This document shows positions 8,693-20,367 of a stretch of 64,000 nt of DNA, one piece after another; within the stretch, counting starts at the first letter, position 1; every line of letters starts with the position of its first letter. Origin of the DNA: Arthrobacter sp. 18067 (GTDB lineage: Bacteria; Actinomycetota; Actinomycetes; Actinomycetales; Micrococcaceae); the NCBI RefSeq assembly GCF_902706295.1, contig NZ_CACSJJ010000015.1, forward strand, positions 1 to 64,000. Direction: 5' to 3'. Made by a program: the position numbers and the translations under genes. Under the pieces are notes generated by a model that saw nothing but the letters and a program-made list of their open reading frames with translations, had not been told where the DNA came from and did no database searches.

Positions 8693-9436
8693 TCAGCCCA
8701 TTGCGTCCAGCACACCGCGAATAATGGTGGCGGCTGCTCCGAGATAGGCCAGGATGATCAGGAGAATCTGGGCGGCCCTGGTGGAAACCCGCTTGGATGC
8801 GAGGTCACCCAGAACGAGCCCGACCAGGCAGGCGGCAGCGACCGCGAGCCACATTGTCATCGGCAGGACCGGAAACGAAGCTGGTGCAGTGACCGCCTTG
8901 GAGATCAGGGAAAACGAGCCGATGGTGAAAAAGTAGGGCTGCATTGTGGCGGCGAACGACTTGTGCTGCCACCGGGTGGCGATGGAGTACATACTTACGG
9001 CCGGTCCGCCCACTCCTGCCGCAGTGTTCATGAAGCCGCTGAGTCCGCCTGCGGTGAAGAGGTAGCGACGACGCTGGGGCAGGACGGCTGACTTCATGAC
9101 CAGCAGGACGGTCAGGCCCACGGCAAGGGTAACTCCGATCGAGATCTCGAGCACCGGCGGCGGCAGATAGCGGATGAGGATAGCCGCGGGGACAATGCCC
9201 AGGAGAGCTGACGCGGCCAGCGCCATGTATCTCTTCCAGTCGATGTCCCGCATGACGCGGAAAATGATCGCTCCGGCTGTCACGGCCCCGCAGACGTTGA
9301 CCAGCACCACCCCTTCAACCGGGCCCAGGAGCAGGACCAGGAAGGGGGCCGCCACCAATGCGAATCCCATGCCGGTAATGCGCTGCATCCCGGCACCCAT
9401 GACGACGGCTCCCAGCACAAGCCCGGTGGTCAGCAT
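8693..9436 (-). CDS. TauE/SafE-family membrane exporter, probable sulfolactate or sulfite exporter
   Basis: A 247-residue integral membrane protein of glycine/alanine-rich hydrophobic segments with the TauE/SafE family layout: G.G..RITGMGFALVAAP near the N-terminus (quoted in part) and GGLSGFMNTAAGVGGPAVSM (about residues 130-150). Family members export sulfite, sulfoacetate or other organosulfonates. The ATG at 9436 abuts the stop of the aldehyde dehydrogenase gene, so the two are coupled. In an SQ pathway that ends at sulfolactate, this is the likely route out for that C3 sulfonate (inference from context). Confidence 0.85.
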   Translation of the reverse strand: MLTTGLVLGAVVMGAGMQRITGMGFALVAAPFLVLLLGPVEGVVLVNVCGAVTAGAIIFRVMRDIDWKRYMALAASALLGIVPAAILIRYLPPPVLEISIGVTLAVGLTVLLVMKSAVLPQRRRYLFTAGGLSGFMNTAAGVGGPAVSMYSIATRWQHKSFAATMQPYFFTIGSFSLISKAVTAPASFPVLPMTMWLAVAAACLVGLVLGDLASKRVSTRAAQILLIILAYLGAAATIIRGVLDAMG

Positions 9437-10876
9437 TTATGGCCTCCAAGCCACGTACTGGACCTCCTCGAACTCCTCAAGGCCCAGGCTTGATCCTTCC
9501 CTGCCCAAGCCGGACTGCTTGGCGCCTCCCATGGGCGTAAAGGCCACGGACGGGAGGGGATCGTTGACTCCAACAATGCCTGCTTCCAGCCGTTCAGGGA
9601 GGTCCCAACCACGCTTCGGGCTGCTGCTCCAGATGTATGCGGCCAGACCCATTTCGGTGGCATTTGCTTTGCGGATGGCTTCCTCTTCCGAGGAGAAGGT
9701 CACTACTCCTGCTGCGGGGCCGAAGACTTCCTCGCTCACCAAGGGTGCGTCGTCGGGAACACCGGTCAGGAGCGTGGGGGCCATGAAGGAACCTTCTCCA
9801 GGAACTTGGGTGCGTTCCGTGACCCGGCGGGCGCCGCGGTTAAGGGCATCGTCTACCAAGGCCTGCACAGCGGCTACGCGTTCGGCGTCGATGACGGGAC
9901 CAAGATCCGGGACGGGTGTGTCACCGTCGGGAACTCCATGCCCAATGGTCATGGCGTCGAATTTTGCAGCAAGTTTCCGTGCAAATTCGTCCGCGATGCT
10001 GTCTTGGACCAGGAATCTGTTTGCGGCGACGCAGGACTGACCTGTGTTGCGGAGCCTTCCAAGTACGGCGCCCTCAACGGCGGCATCGAGGTCTGCGTCC
10101 TCGAAGACGATGAACGGCGCGTTGCCGCCGAGTTCCAGCAACGGCCTCACTACACGTTCGGATGCCGAGGCCATGATCTGACGGCCCACCCCGGTGGATC
10201 CCGTGAAGCTGACGGCGCGGACTGCGGGGTGCTTGAGCAGGGCGCCGGTGATTTCGCGTGAGGGGCCATGCACCAGATTGACGACGCCGGCCGGGAACCC
10301 GGCGTCGTGCAGGATCTCGAACAGGCCGGTCGCGGCAAGCGGCGCCTTTTCGGAGACGCGGCCCACCACGGTGCAGCCGGCAGCGAGCATGGCGGCGAGT
10401 TTGCGGGCTTGGATGGAAACGGGAAAATTCCATGGGGTGAGGCTAAGTGCGACTCCAATGGGCTTGCGAGAGCTGAGGTGCCGGCGGCCACGGAGTTCGG
10501 GTGGGCTGACGGTGCCGGTTGTGCGGCGTGCTTCCTCGGCGAACCAGCGGAAGTATTCCACTGAGAAGTCCACTTCGCCTTGCGCCTCGGGGAGTCGTTT
10601 GCCGGCTTCCAATGCCAAGGTGAGCGCCAGTTCGTCGCGGCGTTCGGATAACAGCGCGGCGGCATTGTGGAGGAGGTCTGCGCGGGAGCGGACTGTTGAG
10701 CGGGACCAGTCACCGAATGCTTCGGCAGCAGCGTCAGCAGCTTTGGTCGCGTCCTCGGCAGTTCCCCAGGCCACTTCGCCTACGGTGCTCCCATTCCCGG
10801 GGTCTGTCACGTCCTTGGATGTTCCTGCCGAGTGCCAGGTTCCGTTAATCAGGTGTTGTGCTGATTTCAGGTTCAC
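9437..10876 (-). CDS. Aldehyde dehydrogenase, probable sulfolactaldehyde dehydrogenase
   Basis: A 479-residue NAD(P)-dependent aldehyde dehydrogenase of the succinate-semialdehyde dehydrogenase type. Visible are the TPWNFP segment, the FTGSTGVGR cofactor loop, the catalytic glutamate in LELGGNAP and the nucleophilic cysteine in NTGQSCVAANR. A GTG start at 10876, with GAAAGG upstream, gives the normal family length; the longer open frame to 10951 lacks support. Its place between the exporter and importer genes, in a cluster with SQ isomerase, kinase and aldolase, makes oxidation of 3-sulfolactaldehyde to sulfolactate the best guess. Generic semialdehyde oxidation is the alternative. Confidence 0.9.
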   Translation of the reverse strand: MNLKSAQHLINGTWHSAGTSKDVTDPGNGSTVGEVAWGTAEDATKAADAAAEAFGDWSRSTVRSRADLLHNAAALLSERRDELALTLALEAGKRLPEAQGEVDFSVEYFRWFAEEARRTTGTVSPPELRGRRHLSSRKPIGVALSLTPWNFPVSIQARKLAAMLAAGCTVVGRVSEKAPLAATGLFEILHDAGFPAGVVNLVHGPSREITGALLKHPAVRAVSFTGSTGVGRQIMASASERVVRPLLELGGNAPFIVFEDADLDAAVEGAVLGRLRNTGQSCVAANRFLVQDSIADEFARKLAAKFDAMTIGHGVPDGDTPVPDLGPVIDAERVAAVQALVDDALNRGARRVTERTQVPGEGSFMAPTLLTGVPDDAPLVSEEVFGPAAGVVTFSSEEEAIRKANATEMGLAAYIWSSSPKRGWDLPERLEAGIVGVNDPLPSVAFTPMGGAKQSGLGREGSSLGLEEFEEVQYVAWRP

Positions 10877-10934
10877 TTTGTGTTGCCTTTCGTTGGCTGG
10901 GAGAGGGGCGCTGTCCGGCGGGCGGAATGGTGCC

Positions 10935-11750
10935 TCATCCCTTGCTGGCACCGGCGGTAATGCCCGCTACGAAGTAGCGCTGCAGGAAGACGTAGGCCAC
11001 CACTACAGGCAAGGAGGCAAGGATGACTCCGGCGAACAGCAACGGGTAATTGGTTTGGAATTCTCCCTGGAAGCTCAGCAAGGCCAGCGGCAGGGTGCGG
11101 TTGCCAGGGGACTGGATGAACAAGAGGGGGTAAAGCAATTCATTCCAGTGGATGACGAACAAGAAGATGGCAGCAGCGGCTATCGAGGGCGCCGAGAGAG
11201 GCAGTGCGATTGATACGTAGGTCCGCCAGGGGCCGGTGCCATCAATGGAACATGCTTCATAGAGTTCTTTGGGCAGTGTGCGCATGAAACCACCGAGGAT
11301 GAACACAGCGATGGGCAGTGTGGAGACAATGTTGGCCACGATGAGGCCGGTGAGGTTGTCCAGCAGGCCCATGCGGCCGAACAGGACATACAGCGGAACC
11401 ATGTTGGCTTGGGCGGGGATGGCCATTCCCAGAACCAGGAATCCGAAGATGGCCCAGGATGCGAAGCCCCTGAGCCGGGCCACGGCATAACCAGCGAGGC
11501 TGGCAATGAAGAGGGTTATGGGAACAGAGATGCCGGTGACAATGACGCTGTTCAGGAACGATGAGCCGAGGTCCTGGCCTCCGATGACTTCCGCGAAATT
11601 ATCGGGGGCAAGGGACTGCGGCAGGCTGAACGGACCCTCGAAAAGTTCCTGCGTGGACTTGAAGCTGCCGAACAGCACGACCGTGATGGGGACAATGATG
11701 ATGACCGCGTAGATGGCAAGGATTCCGCGGCGGCTGATTGATGCAAGCAT
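10935..11750 (-). CDS. CUT1 sugar ABC transporter permease (MalG type), SQ cluster
   Basis: A 271-residue inner-membrane permease with about six membrane segments and the EAA loop around EACSIDGTGPWRTYVSIALPL. It pairs with the MalF-type permease encoded four bases upstream and the binding protein before that. The presumed cargo is SQ or an SQ glycoside such as sulfoquinovosyl glycerol. No ATPase gene is present in the cluster. Confidence 0.9.
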   Translation of the reverse strand: MLASISRRGILAIYAVIIIVPITVVLFGSFKSTQELFEGPFSLPQSLAPDNFAEVIGGQDLGSSFLNSVIVTGISVPITLFIASLAGYAVARLRGFASWAIFGFLVLGMAIPAQANMVPLYVLFGRMGLLDNLTGLIVANIVSTLPIAVFILGGFMRTLPKELYEACSIDGTGPWRTYVSIALPLSAPSIAAAAIFLFVIHWNELLYPLLFIQSPGNRTLPLALLSFQGEFQTNYPLLFAGVILASLPVVVAYVFLQRYFVAGITAGASKG

Positions 11751-11754
11751 GCTG

Positions 11755-12711
11755 TCATTCCCCCTTCGGGGTCAGACGGAGCAACCGGCGCTGCAGCCAG
11801 GTAACCAAGGCGATCATCCCCATGAAGATGATTGACTGAGCGGCGGCATATCCGAACTCCGAGTTGGCAAAAGTGCTGTAAATGCGTGTGGAGAGAATGT
11901 CCAGCGACCCTTTGGGCGGGTTGCCGGCGATACCCAGGATCAGGTCGAAGGCCTTGAACGATTGGACCGTGGTGTAGGCGACCACGATGGACGTTGCCGG
12001 GGCTACGAACGGCCAAGTGATGGACTTGAACTGCTGCCACTTGTTGGCTCCGTCCATCTCGGCCGCTTCATACAGTTCGCGCGGAATGGCCTGAAGACCT
12101 GCGATGTAGACCACCATCATCTGGCCCGCATGGAACCACACTTGGGTGACTGCAACCCAGTAGAGCGCCTGGGAATTGTTGCCCAGATATGAACCCTGAA
12201 GCCCGTCCAAGCCGATGGCGCCCAGGGCGGAGTTGGCGAGACCGAAGTTGGGATCGTAGATGAACTTCCAGATGAAGGCCACGGACACCGAGGACAGGAT
12301 GGTGGGGAAGAAGAACAAAGCGCGAAGCACCACGTTCCCCCGGGAATTCCTTGTCAGCAGCAGGGCCAGAAGCAACGAGAACAGCGTTTGTGCAATAACC
12401 ACCAACAAAACGAACTTCAGGTTATTGGTCAGGGCGTTGGTGAACAATGAATCCTTGGTAAATGCCCGGACGAAATTGTCCACACCCACGTAGTTGAAGG
12501 CTGCCGAGAATCCGTTCCAGTCCGTGATGGCGTACTGGAACGCCTGCAATGTGGGCATCACCAGGAACACGGCGATGATCGCCACCGCTGGCAGCGGGAA
12601 GAGGTAGAGGGCAGGATTCACACGGGTAGGGGACCGGCGCTTCTTCGATTCGGCTTCCGTGGTGCTGTCCGGCGCCTTTCGCTTGGCGGCCGTTCCGGTA
12701 TGGGTACTCAT
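11755..12711 (-). CDS. CUT1 sugar ABC transporter permease (MalF type), SQ cluster
   Basis: A 318-residue permease. A charged cytoplasmic tail of about 30 residues precedes the first membrane segment (ALYLFPLPAVAIIAVFLVMP), and the EAA loop is around EAAEMDGANKWQQFKSITWP. The ATG overlaps the stop of the binding-protein gene (ATGA), which indicates coupled translation. It forms the import channel with the MalG-type partner. Confidence 0.92.
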   Translation of the reverse strand: MSTHTGTAAKRKAPDSTTEAESKKRRSPTRVNPALYLFPLPAVAIIAVFLVMPTLQAFQYAITDWNGFSAAFNYVGVDNFVRAFTKDSLFTNALTNNLKFVLLVVIAQTLFSLLLALLLTRNSRGNVVLRALFFFPTILSSVSVAFIWKFIYDPNFGLANSALGAIGLDGLQGSYLGNNSQALYWVAVTQVWFHAGQMMVVYIAGLQAIPRELYEAAEMDGANKWQQFKSITWPFVAPATSIVVAYTTVQSFKAFDLILGIAGNPPKGSLDILSTRIYSTFANSEFGYAAAQSIIFMGMIALVTWLQRRLLRLTPKGE

Positions 12712-13997
12712 AGCCGTTCGTCGACAATCTTCTGGGCTGCTTCGGCTGCTTGTTCAGGGCTGGTGCCTGAAATGACAGCCGTTGCGCTGGCTTCGACGGC
12801 GTTGCGGACGTCCAGGTTCTGGAACTGGAACCGGGCAGCCAAAGCCGTCTTCTTGTCCAGCCACGGGCTCAAACGCTTGAGGTCCGCGTTGGTGTATTCG
12901 ACGTCCTTGACGGACACATGTTGGGCCGTCTGGTTGGCGTAGTAGCCAGCGTTCGCAGGTTCGGACAGGAAGTCAATCCATGCTGCGGCGGCCGCCTGAT
13001 TCTTGCTGGCGGAATTGACGCCCAGGATGAACGTGGCATTGTAGGCGCCCTCATACTTGGCGTTGCCGTCTGTGGATGTGTTGGGGAAAACCAGCTCAAT
13101 GGGGAACGTCGCGCCCAGGTTGCGGACAGCTGCGATGTGATAGGAGCCCGTGGCCAGCATCGCGGCCTTGCCTTGGGAAAAGAGGTTCTGTGCAGGCTCC
13201 ACCGCAGTACCTGTGGCATTGGGCTGAAGGTAGGGGACCAGATCCTTGTACTGGTTCAACATCCGGATGAACCAGTCGTCCGTGCACTTGAGCTTGCCCT
13301 GTTCGATTTGGGCACACATGTCATCCACCGGGGCGTTGTTGGCAATCATGCAGTTGAACAGCTGGCCACCATTTCCAACGTCGCCGCCGGGCCAGGAGAT
13401 GGGGATGACGCCGGATGCGGCCAGCTTTTCGCACATGCCCAGGAATGCGTCCCAGTCTTTTGGAGCCAGTTCGGCGCCGGCTTTGTCGAAGAGGTCCGTG
13501 TTGGCCATCGGCATGGGGAAGACCACTTGATAGGGCAGGCCCAGTTGGCTGTCGCCCGACTGTCCAGCCGTCAGGAGGCCCTTCTGGTAATTGCCAACAG
13601 CTTTGCTGTTCTTCAGCTCGGTGTAGATTCCGGCTTCACTGAAATTGTTGAACTGGGCACCGCGGAAGGTGGCAAACGCATCACCGATGGCCGCGCCCCG
13701 CACCTTTTGCAAACCCTGGGCGTTGTAGTCGTTGGACGTGGAGATGTCCTGGGCCACCTCCACGCCGTCGTTCATTGCGGCGAAGCGCTTGATGAGTTCG
13801 TCGAACACTGCCTTGTCCTCGCCACGCCAGTGGGCGAAGGACACCCTCCCGGTGACGGCACCGGTGGCAGGAGCGGAAGGACCCGTGGCGCCACCTGGGG
13901 CCGTGGAACCGCCCGGGCCTGCGCATGCTGCAGCGGTCGCGCCGAGACCCAGAGCTCCGAGAACGGCCATGGCCTGCCTGCGTGAAATCTGACTCAC
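12708..13997 (-). CDS. CUT1 sugar ABC transporter substrate-binding lipoprotein, SQ cluster
   Basis: A 429-residue exported binding protein of solute-binding family 1. The N-terminus has a twin-arginine pair (residues 6-7) followed by a hydrophobic stretch and a lipobox AAAC with Cys25, so it is probably a Tat-exported lipoprotein. The GTG start at 13997 is preceded by AGGAGA; the open frame further upstream is not protein-like. It probably captures SQ or sulfoquinovosyl glycerol outside the cell. Linkage to the yihT/yihV-like genes upstream supports that role; sulfonate-binding residues cannot be assigned by eye. Confidence 0.9.
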   Translation of the reverse strand: MSQISRRQAMAVLGALGLGATAAACAGPGGSTAPGGATGPSAPATGAVTGRVSFAHWRGEDKAVFDELIKRFAAMNDGVEVAQDISTSNDYNAQGLQKVRGAAIGDAFATFRGAQFNNFSEAGIYTELKNSKAVGNYQKGLLTAGQSGDSQLGLPYQVVFPMPMANTDLFDKAGAELAPKDWDAFLGMCEKLAASGVIPISWPGGDVGNGGQLFNCMIANNAPVDDMCAQIEQGKLKCTDDWFIRMLNQYKDLVPYLQPNATGTAVEPAQNLFSQGKAAMLATGSYHIAAVRNLGATFPIELVFPNTSTDGNAKYEGAYNATFILGVNSASKNQAAAAAWIDFLSEPANAGYYANQTAQHVSVKDVEYTNADLKRLSPWLDKKTALAARFQFQNLDVRNAVEASATAVISGTSPEQAAEAAQKIVDERL

Positions 13998-14067
13998 AAT
14001 AATCTCCTCGTTGAGTGTTGCTGTGCCTGGTTGTTGGGGAATTGGGCACACATGATGCCCTGAAGGA

Positions 14068-14952
14068 TCAGGCGGTGGTTCGCTGGGCGGAGACCACCTC
14101 GTCGACCACAGCGCAGAGCAGCTGCAGACGACGGACTGCGTCCGTGGACAAGGACTCGACGACGTCGGACGAGCCGATGCAGGATGCCCACACGGCGCGT
14201 CCGGACAAGAACCCGCTGGCACCTTCCAGGCAAGCCCATCGGACGGCGTCGGGGAAAATGTCCTCCGGTACGCCCGAGGAAAGGACTACCCAGGGACCGT
14301 CGATGGCCTTGGTGAGTTCGGCGCAAGCTGCACGGACCTCGGCTTCAGAAGCCTGGCCCTTGAACGGGACCTCCGCTTTATAGAGGTCGGCCCCCAAGCT
14401 TCCGAGTTCCTTGGCCGCAGCCAGAATGCCGGCGTTCCAGTCGAAGTCTCCTCCGGCCAGCGGCTTGCGGGAAACAGGTTCGATGATGCTGATCAGCCCG
14501 GCGGACTTGCAGCTTTCCACGAATTCGCGGACCATCGCTACCCGCCCTTCAGCGGGCTCGTCCGGTCGGTAGAGAACCAGCAGCTTGAGGGCCTTCGCAC
14601 CCAAGGCGGCATATTTCTTCGGTTCAACGAGTTTGTCGATGGTCACTTCGCCCACAAGCTCGCCGTGGGCAGACTCGAAATGGTCGGCGGAGGCGATAAG
14701 CCCGCAGCTTGGGTCAACCACGTTGGCCTCAATGGCCTGATCCAGCGCGAACTGGCGGTCGATGAGAACGCCGGAGGCATAAGGAGTGAGAATACGGGCG
14801 GCCGCGAGCTTGAAGTCCCGGAGGTCATCGTCAGTTACGGGTTGATCGGTGTGCTCGGCGAACATGTTTCGCATGGCTTCGCGCTGGTCAACGGCGAGCA
14901 TGGCGAACGCACCCGACGGGCGCTGGAGTGAAGAAAGGTCGATGGTGCTCAT
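14068..14952 (-). CDS. yihT: Class I sulfofructose-1-phosphate aldolase (YihT type)
   Basis: A 294-residue class I aldolase that cleaves 6-deoxy-6-sulfofructose 1-phosphate to dihydroxyacetone phosphate and 3-sulfolactaldehyde. The sequence follows E. coli YihT block by block: GFAMLAVDQREAMR-like start (here GAFAMLAVDQREAMR), ALKLLVL, GL.SIIEPV, the Schiff-base lysine in ADLYKAEVPF, WV.LSSGV and SGFLSGRAVWAS. The last block carries the arginine expected at the phosphate/sulfonate end. Tagatose-bisphosphate aldolase is the nearest alternative. The neighbouring isomerase and kinase, which also match the SQ enzymes, make the SQ role strong. Confidence 0.92.
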   Translation of the reverse strand: MSTIDLSSLQRPSGAFAMLAVDQREAMRNMFAEHTDQPVTDDDLRDFKLAAARILTPYASGVLIDRQFALDQAIEANVVDPSCGLIASADHFESAHGELVGEVTIDKLVEPKKYAALGAKALKLLVLYRPDEPAEGRVAMVREFVESCKSAGLISIIEPVSRKPLAGGDFDWNAGILAAAKELGSLGADLYKAEVPFKGQASEAEVRAACAELTKAIDGPWVVLSSGVPEDIFPDAVRWACLEGASGFLSGRAVWASCIGSSDVVESLSTDAVRRLQLLCAVVDEVVSAQRTTA

Positions 14953-14968
14953 TGGCTGCTTCTTTCAG

Positions 14969-17147
<2,179 letters not shown>

Positions 17148-17155
17148 GTAAGATT

Positions 17156-17173
17156 GTGTTGGAATTACAACAC
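17156..17173. promoter_or_regulatory. Putative autoregulatory operator upstream of deoR
   Basis: GTGTTG-GAATTA-CAACAC, a perfect 6-6-6 inverted repeat eight bases after the preceding stop codon and 49 bases before the deoR start. It matches the site upstream of the phosphomannomutase gene in half-sites, spacing and the first spacer bases GAA. Confidence 0.65.
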
Positions 17174-17221
17174 TTTCCCACACCGATGATCGGTCCGGGG
17201 GGCGTCAAAAGAGGGGAAGCC

Positions 17222-18004
17222 ATGAGCATCGCACGAGAAGAGGCGCCGCTGACACCGCGGCAGCAGACCATTCTGGACGAGCTTGGCAGGCGGGGGTTCC
17301 TTTCCACCGCAGACCTTGCCGGCACTTTCGACGTCTCGGACATGACAGTCCGCCGTGACACGCGTGCATTGTCCAAGCTGGGACTGGTCAAGGTGGTCCA
17401 CGGTGGGGTCAGCGCCGTCGAAGGTCACGGCCAAAATGCTGACTTCGCTGCGCGCGTCCGGGAAGACGCTGACGCGAAGCAGAGGGTCGCAAAAGCATGT
17501 GTGGACCTCATCGCCGAACGCGATGCGATCATCCTGGACGCTGGCACCACCACCTACCAAATCGCACAGGAGCTGCCGGCTGCCTTCATGGGCACGATCA
17601 TCACCCACTCCGCTCCCGCCATCCAGCGTTGCCTGCAGCTGACATCCGCGCGCACCATTTGCCTGGGCGGTGAACTGTTGTTGGACAGCCAGGCGTTCAA
17701 CGGACCCATGACGGTCAACGCCGTCCAAGGGCTTCGCGCGAAGACAGCCTTTATCGGGGTAAGCGGGATCCACGATGAAGGCTTCTACATTGAGCGGGAT
17801 GTTGAACGGGCAACGAAGCTGGCCCTGATGGGATCTGCAGAGCAAGTTGTGGTGGTTGCCACCCACCAGAAAATGCTTCGGTATGCGCTCGCCCGGCTGG
17901 CTTCGTTTGAGGCGGTAGACATTCTTGTCACCGACGCGCCGCCACCCCGGGAAGTTGCCGAGGCGTTGGCGGCATCCAGCGTCCGGCTGATAGTAGCGGA
18001 GTAA
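17222..18004 (+). CDS. DeoR-family transcriptional regulator of the SQ cluster
   Basis: A 260-residue regulator: N-terminal DeoR helix-turn-helix (LSTADLAGTFDVSDMTVRRD, residues 27-46) and a C-terminal sugar-phosphate sensor domain with the D.GTT and TNS-type motifs (here LDAGTTTYQIA and ITHSAP). The ATG at 17222 follows AGAGGGGAAG. An upstream in-frame GTG at 17156 lies inside the operator and is rejected. It corresponds in position and type to E. coli YihW, the SQ-responsive DeoR repressor. A likely effector is SQ or a phosphorylated intermediate. Confidence 0.9.
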   Translation: MSIAREEAPLTPRQQTILDELGRRGFLSTADLAGTFDVSDMTVRRDTRALSKLGLVKVVHGGVSAVEGHGQNADFAARVREDADAKQRVAKACVDLIAERDAIILDAGTTTYQIAQELPAAFMGTIITHSAPAIQRCLQLTSARTICLGGELLLDSQAFNGPMTVNAVQGLRAKTAFIGVSGIHDEGFYIERDVERATKLALMGSAEQVVVVATHQKMLRYALARLASFEAVDILVTDAPPPREVAEALAASSVRLIVAE

Positions 18005-18184
18005 CAGCCGAGCCGCGGGCCGCCCTGAGTGCTACCCGCGGAGCTGGTACGCAGTCCGCCTTCAAGGCCGGACTCTCAGACGAGAATGTCTGAAAACAAA
18101 CTTTATCTGGTGGAATTCGATCATCAGGCAATAAGATGAGAACAGGCTTCCCTTCGGTGGCCGCAAACTTTTGAGGAGATCCAT

Positions 18185-19441
18185 ATGACGTGGCTGAACA
18201 GCGCCGCTCACGCACGTTGGCTCGAAGTAGAGACAGACCGGCTCATTAATTTCGCTGCCGGTTCCAAGGTCCCCACAGGCTTCGGCTGGCTCGACAACTA
18301 CGGCAAGGTGCTCGCCGACAAGCCGACCCATCTCTGGATCACCGCCCGAATGGTCCATAGTTTTGCTGTTGCGGCATTGATGGGCCGCCCGGGTGCCGCG
18401 TCCATGGTGGACCATGGCATTGCGGCGCTCAACGGTGCCTTCCGCGATAACGAGTTCGGCGGCTGGTACGCGGAGGTCGACGAAAACGGGCCCGTGAACG
18501 ACACTAAGTCCGGTTACCAGCATTCGTTCGTGCTTTTGGCCGCGGCGAGTGCCGTCGCCGCCCGCCGGCCCGGTGCCCAAAAATTGCTGGACGAGGCATT
18601 GCACATAGCTGACTCGAAGTTCTGGGACCACGAAGCCAACATGTGCTTCGATTCATGGAATCGGGACTTTTCAGAAACCGAAGCCTACCGGGGCGGGAAC
18701 GCCAGCATGCACTCGGTGGAGGCGTACCTCATCGTCGCCGATGTGACGGGCGAGAATCGCTGGCTCGAGCGCGCACTCCACATCGCTGAGGTACTGATCC
18801 ATCAGTTTGCGCGCAACAACAACTACCGGGTCTTCGAGCACTTCGACCCGGAGTGGACGCCGCTTCCGGAGTACAACACCGATGACCGGGCCAGCCAGTT
18901 CCGTGCTTATGGTGGAACGCCCGGCCACTGGGTCGAGTGGGCCCGGCTGCTCTTGCACCTCCGTGCCGGCCTTGAGGCCCGGGGTCTGGACGTTCCTGTG
19001 TGGCTCATGGAAGACGCAAAAGGCCTGTTCGACGCCGCAATCCGCGACGCGTGGGAGCCGGATGGCCATCCTGGATTCGTGTATTCGGTGGATTGGGACG
19101 GGAAGCCAATTGTCACCTCCCGCATTCGCTGGGTACCGGTCGAAGCGATCGGGGGTGCGGCCGCGCTGTACATGGCCACGGGGGACCAGAAATACGCGGA
19201 CTGGTATGAGCGGATCTGGGACCACGCCCGCGACTGGTTCATCGACTACGAGCACGGTTCCTGGAAGCAGGAGCTGGACGAGCACGGCAACGTCGCCTCC
19301 ACCGTCTGGTCCGGAAAGGCCGACATTTATCACCTTTGGCACTGCCTTGTGGTTCCACGACTTCCGCTGGCACCCGGCCTCGCTCCGGCAGTTGCGGCAG
19401 GGTTGCTGGACGCCCATCTCCGTGCAGGCCAAGGAAACTGA
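18185..19441 (+). CDS. yihS: Sulfoquinovose isomerase (YihS type, AGE superfamily)
   Basis: A 418-residue (alpha/alpha)6-barrel sugar isomerase converting SQ to 6-deoxy-6-sulfofructose. It matches E. coli YihS along its length: RWLE.ETDR at the start, [59 protein letters not shown], and the ending [19 protein letters not shown]. The histidines used by the AGE fold are in MHSVEA and IYHLWHCLV. The ATG at 18185 follows GAGGAG. It is 180 bases downstream of deoR on the same strand and closes the SQ cluster. Confidence 0.95.
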   Translation: MTWLNSAAHARWLEVETDRLINFAAGSKVPTGFGWLDNYGKVLADKPTHLWITARMVHSFAVAALMGRPGAASMVDHGIAALNGAFRDNEFGGWYAEVDENGPVNDTKSGYQHSFVLLAAASAVAARRPGAQKLLDEALHIADSKFWDHEANMCFDSWNRDFSETEAYRGGNASMHSVEAYLIVADVTGENRWLERALHIAEVLIHQFARNNNYRVFEHFDPEWTPLPEYNTDDRASQFRAYGGTPGHWVEWARLLLHLRAGLEARGLDVPVWLMEDAKGLFDAAIRDAWEPDGHPGFVYSVDWDGKPIVTSRIRWVPVEAIGGAAALYMATGDQKYADWYERIWDHARDWFIDYEHGSWKQELDEHGNVASTVWSGKADIYHLWHCLVVPRLPLAPGLAPAVAAGLLDAHLRAGQGN

Positions 19442-19551
19442 GGAACCACCTGGACTGCTGCGTCAACTCCGAGCACTGACATCAATAAGGGGAAGGCGTA
19501 CCGGGGGATCATTTTGACTTACCCCTGTTAGGGGACGACCTGCGCGGCAAC

Positions 19552-19585
19552 GCCGGGGTGTCAGGCACTTGCCTGGTGCCCCGGC
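19552..19585 (+). terminator. Rho-independent-type terminator after SQ isomerase
   Basis: GCCGGGG (19552-19558) pairs with CCCCGGC (19579-19585), with inner CAGGCA/TGCCTG extending the hairpin almost fully, followed by TTTCCTCTTT. The rest of the 240-base gap to 19682 shows only a short CCCCT/AGGGG hairpin and no gene. Confidence 0.75.
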
Positions 19586-19681
19586 TTTCCTCTTTCCTTC
19601 GGGGGCCGGAATTACCATGTCTCTCGACCTGCTGCGCGTTCGTCGTTAGTCTGGCTGCCATCGATCCCGAAGGAGCACACC

Positions 19682-20290
19682 ATGGGAATTCTCTCCGTTG
19701 ACCTATTCATCACCCTCGACGGCGTGTACCAGGCGCCCGGCGGCCCGGACGAGGACCGCTCGGGCGGCTTCGAGTTCGGTGGCTGGCAGGCGGCATATTC
19801 CGATCAGGAAAGCGGCGACGCGATCGTCGCAGGCATCGATCGGATGGATGCGCTCCTGCTCGGCCGGAAGACCTACGACATCTTTGCCGGGTATTGGCCC
19901 AACCAAAGCGACCATATCGGCGAGACATTCAACGCCCTGCCAAAGTTCGTCGTGTCGCGGACCCTGACCGACCCCGGGTGGCAGGGGACCACGGCGTTGG
20001 CGCACATCGACGAGGTAGCGGGGATCAAGGGCCGGTTCAACGACATCCACGTCATCGGCAGCGGCGACCTGGCCCGGTCACTGCTCGAAGCCGACCTCGT
20101 GGACCGGCTCAACCTGTACCTCTACCCGCTCACATTCGGCTCAGGCAAGCGCTTGTTTCCCGACGGTGCTGGCGTCCCCGCAGCCTTCCGTTTGGCGCAG
20201 CCGCCACAGGGCTTCTCGAAAGGCGCCGTTGCGCTCGTCTATGAGCGCGCGGGCGCTCCGGTCACCGGCATCGACATCGGGCAGGCCTAG
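19682..20290 (+). CDS. Dihydrofolate-reductase-like (RibD C-terminal domain) family protein
   Basis: A 202-residue protein of the dihydrofolate reductase/RibD-C superfamily. It shows the start SVDLFITLDGV, LLLGRKTYDIFAGYWP, KFVVSRTL and the NADPH-loop-like IHVIGSGDLARSLL followed by DRLNLYLYPL..G.G.RLF. Relatives are widespread, mostly uncharacterised NADPH-dependent reductases (YwjB type). The ATG follows GAAGGAG. It stands alone between the SQ terminator and the convergent nagB gene. Confidence 0.85.
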   Translation: MGILSVDLFITLDGVYQAPGGPDEDRSGGFEFGGWQAAYSDQESGDAIVAGIDRMDALLLGRKTYDIFAGYWPNQSDHIGETFNALPKFVVSRTLTDPGWQGTTALAHIDEVAGIKGRFNDIHVIGSGDLARSLLEADLVDRLNLYLYPLTFGSGKRLFPDGAGVPAAFRLAQPPQGFSKGAVALVYERAGAPVTGIDIGQA

Positions 20291-20367
20291 GTACCAGTAC
20301 AAAACAGGAATGGACGGCCTGGTCCATGCAGTGCCCCTCTTGCGCATCTGGAAGCGGATTGCCCCCG

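Noticed and set aside
8365..8715. N-terminal extension of the phosphomannomutase frame
   Set aside because: The extra 117 codons cover the operator and overlap the small protein gene in another frame; homology starts at 8364.
17156..17221. Upstream GTG start for the DeoR regulator
   Set aside because: It lies within the perfect GTGTTG/CAACAC operator, and ATG 17222 has a strong ribosome site.
19442..19681. A gene in the gap after SQ isomerase
   Set aside because: Only a strong terminator and a short hairpin are visible; no frame has gene-like content.
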